From contig NZ_ML133582.1 in NCBI RefSeq assembly GCF_003985125.1, positions 1 through 64,000 of the forward strand: a DNA stretch of 64,000 nucleotides, written 5' to 3'. Position numbers and translations under genes: made by a program. Shown piece after piece: positions 8,713 through 16,644 of this stretch. This DNA comes from Rhizobium phaseoli (GTDB taxonomy: Bacteria; Pseudomonadota; Alphaproteobacteria; Rhizobiales; Rhizobiaceae). The notes beneath the pieces were generated by a model, which worked only from the letters and a program-made list of their open reading frames with translations, was not told the DNA's origin and searched no databases. The stretch's first letter is position 1; every line of letters begins with the position of its first letter.

Positions 8713-8880
8713 ATGGCAATAGTAGTCGCATTGGCGGATCGGCGACCGCGGGCGCCGCGTCCTCAGGACAAGGAACCCCGCGAAGCCAAGATCCTCTGGT
8801 TCACCGGAGTCCGCTACGAGCGGCTGGCCGAGAACCCCAGACATGGCCCGGCGCCCGCGCCGCGCGCCAGCAAGAAGTAA
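8713..8880 (+). CDS. Small conserved-looking hypothetical protein
   Basis: A 55-residue basic product, MAIVVALADRRPRAPRPQDK at its start. Its central AKILWFTGVRYER motif is a pattern I recognise from short uncharacterised rhizobial proteins; the function is unknown. The ATG at 8713 has GGAGACGA six bases upstream. An ATG at 8701 is in frame but lacks a site. No signal or membrane segment is present. The gene ends 14 bp before the second copy of the dispersed repeat. Confidence 0.6.
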   Translation: MAIVVALADRRPRAPRPQDKEPREAKILWFTGVRYERLAENPRHGPAPAPRASKK

Positions 8881-8894
8881 TGGCCGCGCAACCT

Positions 8895-9000
8895 TAAGTC
8901 ATGTCGCGCAAAAGTGCGCAGCGGTTTTGCGGCAACGACATGCGCAAAAACAAAGAGCTAAAGCGCGAAGAGCCAATCTGAAAATGGCAATGCGCTTTAG
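8895..9000 (-). repeat. Dispersed ~108-bp rhizobial intergenic repeat, copy B
   Basis: This is the reverse-oriented partner of the block at 6566-6674. Read on the minus strand it starts CTAAAGCGCA, closes its first stem with GCGCTTTAG, and continues with CTCTTTGTTTTTGCGCATG and CCGCTGCGCACTTTTGCGCG. The stem bases differ from copy A, but pairing is kept. The TAA stop of the DUF1254 gene lies inside the CTAAAG end of the repeat. Confidence 0.78.
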
Positions 9001-9545
9001 CGGGCGCTGAACTGCTCGCAGCCGGCTTCCGTCAGGAAGTTTCGCGCCGCCTCATCGAAACTCGCCTGCGGCGCCAGCGTCCGCAGCACCGCGTAACCGT
9101 CCGGCCGCGCCATTTCCACCAGGATCGCCTGTTCCAGTTCCCGTGGCAGGTTCTTGCGCAGGTCGGTCAGCTGGATCGGACCGCCGGCCAGCACATCGAG
9201 CGCGCCGCCGACTGAAGTCCGGTCATTCATGCTGAAGACCTCGTTGGAGGCGCTGTCGTAGATGGCGATCGACCAGAAGGGCACATTGCCTTTGGCGGTG
9301 AAATGCACCGGCCCATCCTCGACGTCGAAAGAGCAGACAGCGGTGCGCACGAAGGGATCGCCATTGGCAAGCCCGGCCTCGTCATACCTATCGTTCAGCA
9401 GGTAAAAATTGTTGAGATCGCCTTCCGCCGCGACGCGGGTCGCCGCGTCCCGGCCGGTGAAATGCGGCAGCGAAAGGATGATGACGAGATGCAGAAGCGC
9501 TGCGCCGAAAAGGCCGGTCAGAATGGCGAAAACGATCCTAAGCAT
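8997..9545 (-). CDS. DUF1254 domain-containing membrane-anchored protein
   Basis: The 182-residue protein has one N-terminal transmembrane segment (about 3-28, IVFAILTGLFGAALLHLVI) and a predicted periplasmic domain with NDRYDEAGLANGDPF and VPFWSIAIYDS, typical of short rhizobial DUF1254 proteins of unknown function. It overlaps the upstream DUF1214 gene by 8 bp. The pair is commonly encoded together and probably forms one envelope complex. The stop codon is supplied by a dispersed repeat abutting the gene end, so the C-terminus may have been reset by that insertion (inference). Confidence 0.75.
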   Translation of the reverse strand: MLRIVFAILTGLFGAALLHLVIILSLPHFTGRDAATRVAAEGDLNNFYLLNDRYDEAGLANGDPFVRTAVCSFDVEDGPVHFTAKGNVPFWSIAIYDSASNEVFSMNDRTSVGGALDVLAGGPIQLTDLRKNLPRELEQAILVEMARPDGYAVLRTLAPQASFDEAARNFLTEAGCEQFSAR

Positions 9546-10125
9546 TGCCGCATCCGGTCTTGGTGAGCTTTGGCATGGCGAGGTCGATCACGCCGGAACT
9601 GCCGGCCGTCGGCGTATCGAACAAGGTCAGCACCAGCCGGAAGCTGCCGGCCTGCGGCAGGGCCAGCCAGTTGCCCGGCTGCGCGGCGGCGGAGATTTCG
9701 ATCGAGAAGCTGCTGTCGGGCTGGCGCAGCACCGTCCAGGAATTCAGCGCCGCGGGAAGCCCGGTCTTCACCGCCGCCGGATTGCCGCCATTGTCGGCGG
9801 TAAAGAGCGTCCACAGCCGGGCGGGTGGCGTCTGCCCGCTGATGCGGTAGCGGCAGCCGGCATTCAGCCGCGCCCCTTCGTCGTCGACGCTCGCCGTGAA
9901 GGTCAGCCCCTCGGCGCTGCCATAAAGCAGCTTGCCGGCGCGCGCCCGGTGCGATTTGGCGTAGGGATCGGCATCGACCGTCTGCAACGCCGGAAAAGCC
10001 TCCCAGGCGCCAAGCTTGATCGCTCCGAAACCCTGCGTCGCATCCAGCGCATACCGCGAAATCATGATCCCGCCGCCAAAGGCGACGATCAGCGTGATCA
10101 GGATGAAAAGGGGGAATCGAAACAC
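9538..10125 (-). CDS. DUF1214 domain-containing membrane-anchored protein
   Basis: The 195-residue protein has an N-terminal transmembrane helix (about 3-23, FPLFILITLIVAFGGGIMI). A predicted periplasmic beta-rich domain follows, with AGCRYRISGQTPPARLWTLF and a C-terminal LVLTLFDTP segment characteristic of DUF1214. Its function is unknown. It is the first gene of a two-gene unit; the DUF1254 gene starts inside its last codons. No catalytic motif is apparent. Confidence 0.76.
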   Translation of the reverse strand: MFRFPLFILITLIVAFGGGIMISRYALDATQGFGAIKLGAWEAFPALQTVDADPYAKSHRARAGKLLYGSAEGLTFTASVDDEGARLNAGCRYRISGQTPPARLWTLFTADNGGNPAAVKTGLPAALNSWTVLRQPDSSFSIEISAAAQPGNWLALPQAGSFRLVLTLFDTPTAGSSGVIDLAMPKLTKTGCGNA

Positions 10126-10250
10126 GTTACGACCTTGGAAACCGGGATGAAAGGGTTACCACTGATTCTGGCAGGGTGGAATGCCATGCGGCGACATGGA
10201 GGTCGATCGATCCGGTTAGCGTCACTACCTGCCCGTCACCCTAGCCCCTG

Positions 10251-10280
10251 CCGGGGTCGAGACCCGTGGGTCGACCCCGG
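10251..10280 (-). terminator. Strong hairpin downstream of the penicillin-binding protein gene
   Basis: A perfect 10-bp stem (CCGGGGTCGA / TCGACCCCGG) with a 10-nt loop lies 40 bp beyond the PBP stop on the minus strand. No T-run is present, so it may also act as an mRNA stabiliser. Confidence 0.45.
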
Positions 10281-10319
10281 TGGTGGCGGCAGGCGGATCA
10301 GGGGCCGGTCACGCAGCGT

Positions 10320-12503
10320 CTACTCCGCGCTCGCTACCTTCTGCGGCGTGAGCGGGGCGGCGTCCTTCAGCCTTTTGCCGAGGTCTTTCAGGATAGTCGT
10401 CGATTCTACCGAGAGCATGCGTGGCCGGATGAGCTGCGGCAATCCGTCCTGCGGTTTGGTGGCGGCGGTTTTGGCGACATCCTTCTCCGAGGGCGGCGGA
10501 TTTTCGACGCCGGGGATGGCGCGCAGCGTCACACCCTGGTGGGCGTAGTCCATGGCGCGCTTGAAGGTCATTGCCGGCAGCGAGCCGCCGGTCATGTTGT
10601 TGGTCGAGGTGTAGTCGTCGTTGCCGAACCAGACGGCGCAGGTGTAGTTGCCGGTGAAGCCGACGAACCAGGCGTCGCGGTAGGCCTGGGTGGTGCCGGT
10701 CTTGCCGGCGGTCAAAACGCCGTTGTCGAGAGCCGCCTTGCGCGCCGTGCCGACATAGGGAACGCGCGACAGCATCTGATTCATATAGGCGTCGGCTTGT
10801 TCCGACAGCACGCGTTTGGCGGCCGGCTCGTCACGGTCGAAATCATAGAGCACATCGCCCTCGTAATCGAGGATCTGGCTGATGCCGTGGCGGCGCGACT
10901 GGTAGCCGCCGGCCGGGAAGGTAGCATAGGCCGTCGCCTGGTCGAGCACCGTCACTTCCGATGTGCCGATCGGAATGGTGACGTCGTCGCGGATCGGCGT
11001 TTCGACGCCGAGGTTCTTCGCCATTGCCCGGATCGGCTGGATGCCGAGCTTCTCCTTGGCGAGCCGCACCGGCACGGTGTTGATCGACTGGGCGATGGCG
11101 GTTTCGAGCGTGATGCGGCCCACATAACGGTTGGCGTAATTGTGCGGGCTCCAGTTGCCCCAGGAGATCGGCGCGTCGACGATCGTCGTCTGCGGCGTCA
11201 TCCCGCTCTCCATCGCCAGGGCATAGGTATAGACCTTGAAGGAGGAGCCCGGCTGACGCAGCGCCTTGGTGGCGCGGTTGAACTGGCTTTCGCCGTAATC
11301 GCGGCCGCCGACCATGGCGCGCACGGCTCCGCCATTCTCGATCATCACCATGGCGCCCTGCTTGGCGTGGTAGGCCTCGCCATATTCGCGCAGCGACGTC
11401 TCGACCGAATCCTCGGCCGCCTTCTGGATGCCCATGTCGATCGTCGTGCGCACGATCAGCGAATGCTGGTGGAAGCGCGGCGAAAGCCGCTGCACCTCGT
11501 CGAAAGCCCAGTCGAGGAAGAAATCGGGCGATTCCACCTCGTTGCGGTCGACGACGGTGGCCGGATTGCGCCGGGCGGCGATTACCTGGCCTTCGGTCAT
11601 CAGCCCGCTCTGCACCAGATTGGTCAGCACCTCGTTGGCGCGGGCACGGGCGGCCGGCAGGTTGACATGCGGCGCATATTTGGCCGGCGCCTTGAACAGG
11701 CCGGCCAGCATGGCGGATTCGGCGAGGTTCACATCGGTGATGTTTTTGCCGAAATAGAATTGCGCCGCCGCAGCAGCACCAAAGGTGCCGCCGCCCATAT
11801 AGGCGCGGTCGAGATAGGTGGAGAGGATTTGCTTTTTGGAGAGGTTGGCCTCGAGCCAGAGCGCCAGGAAGGCTTCCGTGACCTTGCGGTCGATCGAGCG
11901 CTCGTTGGAGAGGAACAGGTTCTTGGCGAGCTGCTGGGTCAGCGTCGAGCCGCCCTGCACGACTTCGCCAGCCTGGGCGTTGGTGACCATGGCGCGGAAG
12001 AGACCGATGGCGTCGATGCCGAAATGGTCGAAGAAGCGCCGGTCTTCGGTGGCGAGCACCGATTTGATCAGCGAATCCGGCAGCTCGTCGATCGGCACGG
12101 AATTCTGATGGATGACGCCGCGATGGCCAATGACGTTGCCGTAGCGGTCGGTGAAGGTGACGGCGAAATCGCCGCGGTTGCGCCAGTCCTCCTTGGTCGC
12201 TTCGAAGGCCGGCTGGGCAAGCACCAGCATCAGCACCGCGCCGACCGTGCCGAGCGTCAAGCCTTCGCCGGCCAGTTCGAAGACGATGCGCTTCCAGCCG
12301 CGCACGCGGAAACGGCGGAAGAAGATGGTGGTGTCTTCCCAGATCTCGGCGGCGCGAAAGCCGGCGTTCCAGACGGTCGAATCGATCCACGAATCGATGC
12401 GCAGCAGAATGTGACGGCTCTTCGCCGGCCGCCTGCCCGTGTCGGCCGCCTGTTTTTCTGCCCCTATTTCAGGCCCTTTTTCAGGGTTGTCCGGATCCTG
12501 CAC
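10320..12503 (-). CDS. Class A penicillin-binding protein (PBP1 family)
   Basis: The 727-residue bifunctional murein synthase has a cytoplasmic tail, one transmembrane helix (about 78-97) and a GT51 glycosyltransferase domain (about 125-300) with catalytic Glu153 in ATEDRRFFDH and the GGSTLTQQLAKNLFL motif. The transpeptidase domain (about 380-680) has the nucleophile Ser420 in SSFK, the SIN motif at 473-475 and KTG at 601-603, so all catalytic motifs are intact. It polymerises lipid II and cross-links peptides in the periplasm. The GTG at 12503 is the only start available before an in-frame stop upstream. It is divergent from the ycgN-like gene, with a 21-bp tandem array in the shared promoter region. 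Confidence 0.93.
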   Translation of the reverse strand: MQDPDNPEKGPEIGAEKQAADTGRRPAKSRHILLRIDSWIDSTVWNAGFRAAEIWEDTTIFFRRFRVRGWKRIVFELAGEGLTLGTVGAVLMLVLAQPAFEATKEDWRNRGDFAVTFTDRYGNVIGHRGVIHQNSVPIDELPDSLIKSVLATEDRRFFDHFGIDAIGLFRAMVTNAQAGEVVQGGSTLTQQLAKNLFLSNERSIDRKVTEAFLALWLEANLSKKQILSTYLDRAYMGGGTFGAAAAAQFYFGKNITDVNLAESAMLAGLFKAPAKYAPHVNLPAARARANEVLTNLVQSGLMTEGQVIAARRNPATVVDRNEVESPDFFLDWAFDEVQRLSPRFHQHSLIVRTTIDMGIQKAAEDSVETSLREYGEAYHAKQGAMVMIENGGAVRAMVGGRDYGESQFNRATKALRQPGSSFKVYTYALAMESGMTPQTTIVDAPISWGNWSPHNYANRYVGRITLETAIAQSINTVPVRLAKEKLGIQPIRAMAKNLGVETPIRDDVTIPIGTSEVTVLDQATAYATFPAGGYQSRRHGISQILDYEGDVLYDFDRDEPAAKRVLSEQADAYMNQMLSRVPYVGTARKAALDNGVLTAGKTGTTQAYRDAWFVGFTGNYTCAVWFGNDDYTSTNNMTGGSLPAMTFKRAMDYAHQGVTLRAIPGVENPPPSEKDVAKTAATKPQDGLPQLIRPRMLSVESTTILKDLGKRLKDAAPLTPQKVASAE

Positions 12504-12590
12504 GTCCTGTATTCCCGCCTGATCGCGCTTGCTTCATGTCCGGCCGCCGGAAAGCGGCGAAAGCGCGAGGCCCGATGGCCCCCAAAAGCT

Positions 12591-12653
12591 CTCCGATACC
12601 AGGAGAAAATTCTCCGGCACCAGGAGAAAGTTCTCCGGTACCAGGAGCATGCT
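12591..12653. repeat. 21-bp tandem array of imperfect palindromes
   Basis: Three consecutive 21-bp units (starts 12591, 12612, 12633) follow the consensus CTCCGGTACCAGGAGAAAATT. Each unit is an imperfect palindrome around GGTACC, and unit junctions form GGAGAA-NN-TTCTCC dyads. The array lies between the divergent PBP and YcgN-type genes, 88 bp from either start codon. It could be a multi-site operator or a chain of hairpins in the leader RNA; the sequence alone does not decide. Confidence 0.8.
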
Positions 12654-12740
12654 GAAGAATTGATTGATTTTGTGGCGGATAACAAGAGAGTAGACTGGTG
12701 GTCACGCGAATTTGCGGGCCGCTGTTGCAAGAAACGAACG

Positions 12741-13217
12741 ATGAACGATCTGCCCTTCTGGAAGAGCAAGACGCTGGCCGAAATGACCGCCCCCGAATGG
12801 GAAAGCCTTTGCGACGGCTGCGGCCTCTGCTGTCTCAACAAGATCGAGGAATGGGATAGCGGCGATATCTATTTCACCTCGGTCAGCTGCAAGCTGCTCG
12901 ACGGTGAGAGCTGTCGCTGCTCGAGCTACGAGAACCGCTGGGATTTCGTGCCGGACTGCGTGCAGCTGACCAAGGAGAACGTTCCCGACATTGCATGGCT
13001 GCCGCCGACCTGCGGCTACCGGCTGATCAACGAGGGCCGCGATCTCTACTGGTGGCATCCGCTCGTCTCCGGTGACCCCGAAACGGTTCATGCCGCCGGC
13101 ATTTCCGCCCGCGGCCGCACGATCAGCGAAACCGAGATCGATATCGAGGATCTCGAAGATTACGTCGTCGACTGGCCGCTGACCGTCGGCGAAGAGAAGG
13201 ACGAGGAAGACGCCTAA
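12741..13217 (+). CDS. YcgN-family cysteine cluster protein (UPF0260)
   Basis: The 158-residue cytoplasmic protein starts MNDLPFWKSKTLAEM and carries the family's cysteine pattern: CDGCGLCCLNK near residue 30, then CKLLDGESCRCSSY, PDCVQL and PTCGYRL. The clustered cysteines suggest metal or Fe-S binding; the biochemical role is unknown. An open frame runs far upstream on this strand, but it is the shadow of the PBP gene. The ATG at 12741 begins the conserved domain. The C-terminal tail is acidic. The gene is convergent with a TetR gene, with only 6 bp between the stops. Confidence 0.88.
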   Translation: MNDLPFWKSKTLAEMTAPEWESLCDGCGLCCLNKIEEWDSGDIYFTSVSCKLLDGESCRCSSYENRWDFVPDCVQLTKENVPDIAWLPPTCGYRLINEGRDLYWWHPLVSGDPETVHAAGISARGRTISETEIDIEDLEDYVVDWPLTVGEEKDEEDA

Positions 13218-13223
13218 GCGGCT

Positions 13224-13784
13224 TCAGGTTTTTACCGCGGCGAGGAAGCGCCGCAGCTCCGTCTCCACATAAAAGGCCACGGGCCCTTCGGCGCTGAAAC
13301 CCCACCAGGTCAGTGAGCCCTGCCATTGCGACAGCATCAGCCGGGCGATCGTCTCCGGCGCTTGCGCCGATCCGAAACAGCCTGCGATCGCCGCCGTCAG
13401 CGCCTTCCCCCAGGCCGCACCGCGGGCGCGCAACAGCGAATCGCGAAAATCCTCGCGCAGCACCAGCAGCCCTTCGCCATAGGCGGCAGCATTGTCGCCG
13501 TAATCCTGCGACAGGCCGACGAGCAGTGCGACCGCGCCATCCGGCGTTTTCGGCACGCTTTCTGCGAGCCTTGCCGTCTCCGCATCCAGCCTGTCCCAGG
13601 CATAGAGCAGGGCTGCGCGCAGCATCGCCGCCTTCGTGGCAAAACGCTGCACGAGTGTCGAACCGGACAGGCCGCTTGCCTTTGCCACTGCCGCAAAGGT
13701 CGCCGCATCCGGTCCTTCCGCCTGAATCAGCGCCAGCACCATGGCGAGAAGCTGCTCATCGGAAAGGGTGCGGCGGCGCGGCAT
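13224..13784 (-). CDS. TetR family transcriptional regulator
   Basis: The 186-residue protein begins MPRRRTLSDEQLLAMVLALI. Its N-terminal helix-turn-helix (about 8-55) has the recognition region FAAVAKASGLSGSTLVQRF, followed by a helical ligand-binding domain. It is divergent from an SDR oxidoreductase, and a near-perfect dyad lies between them, so it probably represses both genes and is released by a substrate of the SDR (inference from the usual TetR arrangement). The upstream extension of the frame is an SDR shadow; the ATG at 13784 is the start. Confidence 0.88.
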   Translation of the reverse strand: MPRRRTLSDEQLLAMVLALIQAEGPDAATFAAVAKASGLSGSTLVQRFATKAAMLRAALLYAWDRLDAETARLAESVPKTPDGAVALLVGLSQDYGDNAAAYGEGLLVLREDFRDSLLRARGAAWGKALTAAIAGCFGSAQAPETIARLMLSQWQGSLTWWGFSAEGPVAFYVETELRRFLAAVKT

Positions 13785-13813
13785 GAAATTTCCTCTTGCA
13801 TTCGGCTTATTTA

Positions 13814-13831
13814 TGAACGAGCATTCGTTTA
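13814..13831. promoter_or_regulatory. Candidate TetR operator
   Basis: The dyad TGAACGA-GCAT-TCGTTTA matches in six of seven arm positions and lies between the divergent TetR and SDR starts. It is immediately followed by ATATACAATA, a plausible -10 region for the SDR gene, so binding would block transcription. Confidence 0.6.
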
Positions 13832-13874
13832 TATACAATAGGCGCTTTTCGGTTCTAACGCGGAGGTTGGCGAA

Positions 13875-14789
13875 ATGACAGCGGACTTGCGGGAGAAAGT
13901 GGCTTTGGTCGCCGGTGCCACGCGTGGTGCGGGCCGCGGTATCGCCGTGGAGCTCGGCGCGGCCGGTGCAACGGTCTATGTGACGGGGCGCACGACGCGC
14001 GCCCATCAATCCGAATATGCGCGGCCGGAGACGATCGAGGAGACGGCCGAGCTGGTGACCGCAGCGGGCGGCAGGGGTATTGCCGTGCAGGTCGATCATT
14101 TGGTCGCCCACGAAGTCGAGGCGCTGGTCGCCCGCATCCGGGCGGAGGCCGGAAGGCTCGATATTCTCGTCAACGACATCTGGGGCTGCGAGAAGCTGTT
14201 CGAGTGGGACAAACCCGTCTGGGAGCATTCGCTGGACAAGGGGTTGCGCATGCTGCAGCTCGGCATCGAGACGCATCTGATCACCGCCCATTACGCGCTG
14301 GCGCTGATGATCGAACGGCCGGGCGGACTGCTGGTCGAGGTGACCGACGGCACGGCGGAATACAACGCCGCGCATTACCGGCTGTCGCCCTTTTACGACC
14401 TCGTCAAGACAAGCATCATCCGCATGGCCTGGGCGCATGCCCAGGATCTGGTGAAACACGGTGCCACGGCCGTTGCGATCACGCCCGGCTGGCTGCGCTC
14501 CGAAATGATGCTGGAGGCCTATGGCGTCAGCGAGGCGAACTGGCGCGACGCGACGAAGGTCCAGCCGCACTTCGCCATTTCCGAAACGCCGCGCTTTGTC
14601 GGCCGCGCGGTGGCGGCGATCGCTGCCGATTCCGATCGCGCCCGCTGGAACGGCCAGTCGCTGTCGAGCGGCGGGCTGGCCAAAGTCTATGGCTTCGACG
14701 ACATCGACGGCTCCCGGCCGGATTGCTGGCGCTACCTGGTGGAAGTGCAGGAGCCGGGCAAGCCGGCCGATGTCACCGGCTATCGCTGA
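13875..14789 (+). CDS. SDR family oxidoreductase
   Basis: The 304-residue NAD(P)-dependent short-chain dehydrogenase has a Rossmann motif near the N-terminus (residues about 14-22, AGATRGAGRGIA), a DILVND-type strand near residue 95, and an active-site YDLVK tetrad segment around residue 177. The substrate is not evident. It is longer than the typical 250-residue SDR, having a C-terminal extension with GGLAKVYGFDDIDGSRPDCW. It is divergent from and probably controlled by the TetR gene. The ATG at 13875 has GGAGGTTGGCG upstream. Confidence 0.88.
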   Translation: MTADLREKVALVAGATRGAGRGIAVELGAAGATVYVTGRTTRAHQSEYARPETIEETAELVTAAGGRGIAVQVDHLVAHEVEALVARIRAEAGRLDILVNDIWGCEKLFEWDKPVWEHSLDKGLRMLQLGIETHLITAHYALALMIERPGGLLVEVTDGTAEYNAAHYRLSPFYDLVKTSIIRMAWAHAQDLVKHGATAVAITPGWLRSEMMLEAYGVSEANWRDATKVQPHFAISETPRFVGRAVAAIAADSDRARWNGQSLSSGGLAKVYGFDDIDGSRPDCWRYLVEVQEPGKPADVTGYR

Positions 14790-14798
14790 GGCTGCTGT

Positions 14799-15902
14799 TT
14801 ACCCCACAGCTCTGAGCCGCGCCGCATCGCGAAACGACACCAGCCGCATCGTCTGTTCGTCCCATAGCACCAACTTGACGCAGCGCAGGCTTTCCATGAG
14901 CGTGATGCGGCCGATATCGGCCAGCTCCGGATGGTCCCTCAGCACCTCCGGCAGCCGATAATAAGGCACGCGGCTCGCCAGATGATGGACATGATGGATG
15001 CCGATATTCCCGGTGATCCAGCGCAGCACCGGCGGCAGGTCGTAGTGCGAGGCACCGTGAAGCGCCGCATGCTGGAACTGCCAGTCCGGTTTCTTCGACC
15101 AGTGCGTTTCCTCGAACTGGTGCTGGACATAGAACAGCCAGACGCCGGCAGCGCCCGCTAGCAGCACGATCGGGAGGTGGACCAGCAGGAAGGGAACGAC
15201 CCCACCCGCCCAGATCAGCAAGGCGGCGACCAGCGCGATGGCAAGGTTGGTCGCCATGGTCGAGATCCACGGCAGGGGGCCGGAGCGCATCATGCCGAAA
15301 GGCAGGCGCTGCTTGAAGATGAACAGCCATGCCGGCCCGATCCCGAACATCACGGCCGGGTGCCGGTAGAGCCGGTAGGCAAGCCGCCTCCGGCGCGACA
15401 GCGCGTTATATTCGGCGATCGTCAGCGTCTCAATATCGCCAACGCCGCGCTCGTCCAGGTTTCCGGCCGAGGCGTGATGTTCCGCATGCGCCCGGCGCCA
15501 GTAGTCGTAAGGCGTCAGCGTCAGTATGCCGATCGTACGCCCGACCCAGTCGTCGAGGCGGCGGCGGGCGAAAAATGAGCCGTGGCCGCAATCATGCTGG
15601 ATCATGAACAGCCTGAGCAGGAAAGCGGCCGCCGGAACCACGAGGAACAGGCCCGGCAAAAAGCCGTCCCGAACGGCCGCCCACGCGGCGGCCCAGAACA
15701 GCGCAAAGGGAATAGCTGTGACGGCCAGTTCAAAGGCACTGCGTCTGGCCCTCGGCTGGCGATATCCCGCTAGGATCTTCAACCAGGGTTTTTCGGCGAA
15801 AGGTGCCGTCGGTGCCGCAGGGTTCTGCGGATTTTCGTCAGGCTCGTCCAAGTCGGCAAGCCGGATTTCCTCGCTCTCGAAGCGGCGCGCGCCTTCGATC
15901 AC
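14799..15902 (-). CDS. Membrane fatty acid desaturase
   Basis: The 367-residue integral membrane di-iron desaturase has the three histidine boxes HDCGHGS (about 108-114), HAEHHAS (about 140) and HHVHHL (about 310), and four to six hydrophobic helices. It inserts a double bond into acyl chains of membrane lipids; the box spacing resembles delta-12/omega-type bacterial desaturases, but regiospecificity cannot be read from sequence. The start appears to be a GTG at 15902; no strong ribosome site is seen, and the N-terminal 35 residues are acidic and variable in character. It is convergent with the SDR, with 9 bp between the stops. Confidence 0.88.
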   Translation of the reverse strand: MIEGARRFESEEIRLADLDEPDENPQNPAAPTAPFAEKPWLKILAGYRQPRARRSAFELAVTAIPFALFWAAAWAAVRDGFLPGLFLVVPAAAFLLRLFMIQHDCGHGSFFARRRLDDWVGRTIGILTLTPYDYWRRAHAEHHASAGNLDERGVGDIETLTIAEYNALSRRRRLAYRLYRHPAVMFGIGPAWLFIFKQRLPFGMMRSGPLPWISTMATNLAIALVAALLIWAGGVVPFLLVHLPIVLLAGAAGVWLFYVQHQFEETHWSKKPDWQFQHAALHGASHYDLPPVLRWITGNIGIHHVHHLASRVPYYRLPEVLRDHPELADIGRITLMESLRCVKLVLWDEQTMRLVSFRDAARLRAVG

Positions 15903-16142
15903 GAAATATCACCGGAAAAGGCTGTGACGCTCGACGGATCGTCGACGCGGTCGATTATTTGAAGAGGAGTCATGCTCTGTGGCACCTTCCGGCTTTTCGA
16001 AAACACGATCATCGCTGATCCCGCGTCCAGGCCGGACGCGTTGCCGCTTTTAGCCACACGTCGCCCGTTACGCAAATCGATCCCGACGTGCGATTGTCAC
16101 AGGGTCGGTGAAGGGCGATTCACCCGATGGCTCGATGCGCGC

Positions 16143-16286
16143 CTATTTCTTTGGAGCGCTTCCGTGTGGAGCGGCCTGGGTCGCGGCCTTCATCTGGCTT
16201 GCGAATGTGCCTGCCATCTTCGGCGCGAGCTTGTCCTTCTTCGGTTTGCGAACCTCTCGATTGCTTCTCAACTGACCTTTTGCCAT
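16143..16286 (-). CDS. Small basic conserved protein (47 aa)
   Basis: The product starts MAKGQLRSNREVRKPKKDK and ends HGSAPKK. I recognise this sequence type as a short, highly basic protein widespread in Rhizobiales and other alphaproteobacteria, with no known function. The ATG at 16286 is preceded by AGGAGA eight bases upstream. It lies 40 bp downstream of another small gene on the same strand, and the two probably share a transcript. The positive charge would suit nucleic-acid or ribosome binding, but that is speculation. Confidence 0.8.
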   Translation of the reverse strand: MAKGQLRSNREVRKPKKDKLAPKMAGTFASQMKAATQAAPHGSAPKK

Positions 16287-16326
16287 CGATCGATCTCCTG
16301 TTCAGACGAAATTCCAAAGCGCGTTT

Positions 16327-16644
16327 TCAGCTTCGCACCTCGGGTTTGAGGTTTGTCTTACGCGTGCCGCTGGGCAATCCCTGGATCGCATAACGGTCGT
16401 AAACCGGAGTGACTGGTTTCGGCGGCGCTTTCAGCTTGCCGAAGTGGTGTTCGAGCGCCAGCGAAAGCATAGCGGGCGACGTTACGCCCTCCTGAAACAG
16501 TTTGATCAGCAGCATCGCTGCGACGTTGCAACCCTTGCCGTCGTCGACCTCTATCCTGGCCGCATAGCCCGCATTGTCGAGTACGGATTGAAGCATGTCG
16601 AGATCGGACGAGGTCAGATATGGCTTTTTGGAAGTGGAAGACAT
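16327..16644 (-). CDS. Hypothetical protein (105 aa)
   Basis: A 105-residue soluble protein starting MSSTSKKPYLTSSDLDMLQS, with a predicted helical middle (LLIKLFQEGVTSPAMLSLALEHHF) and a Pro/Arg-rich tail. The composition and the strong ribosome site AAGGAGGACC just before the ATG at 16644 support expression. I do not recognise a family beyond a resemblance to short rhizobial hypothetical proteins. It precedes the 47-residue basic protein gene on the same strand. Confidence 0.75.
   Translation of the reverse strand: MSSTSKKPYLTSSDLDMLQSVLDNAGYAARIEVDDGKGCNVAAMLLIKLFQEGVTSPAMLSLALEHHFGKLKAPPKPVTPVYDRYAIQGLPSGTRKTNLKPEVRS

Noticed and set aside
10266..12740. Very long plus-strand frame across the PBP gene, fused to the YcgN frame
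   Set aside because: It is the antisense shadow of the PBP gene; only 12741-13217 matches a family.
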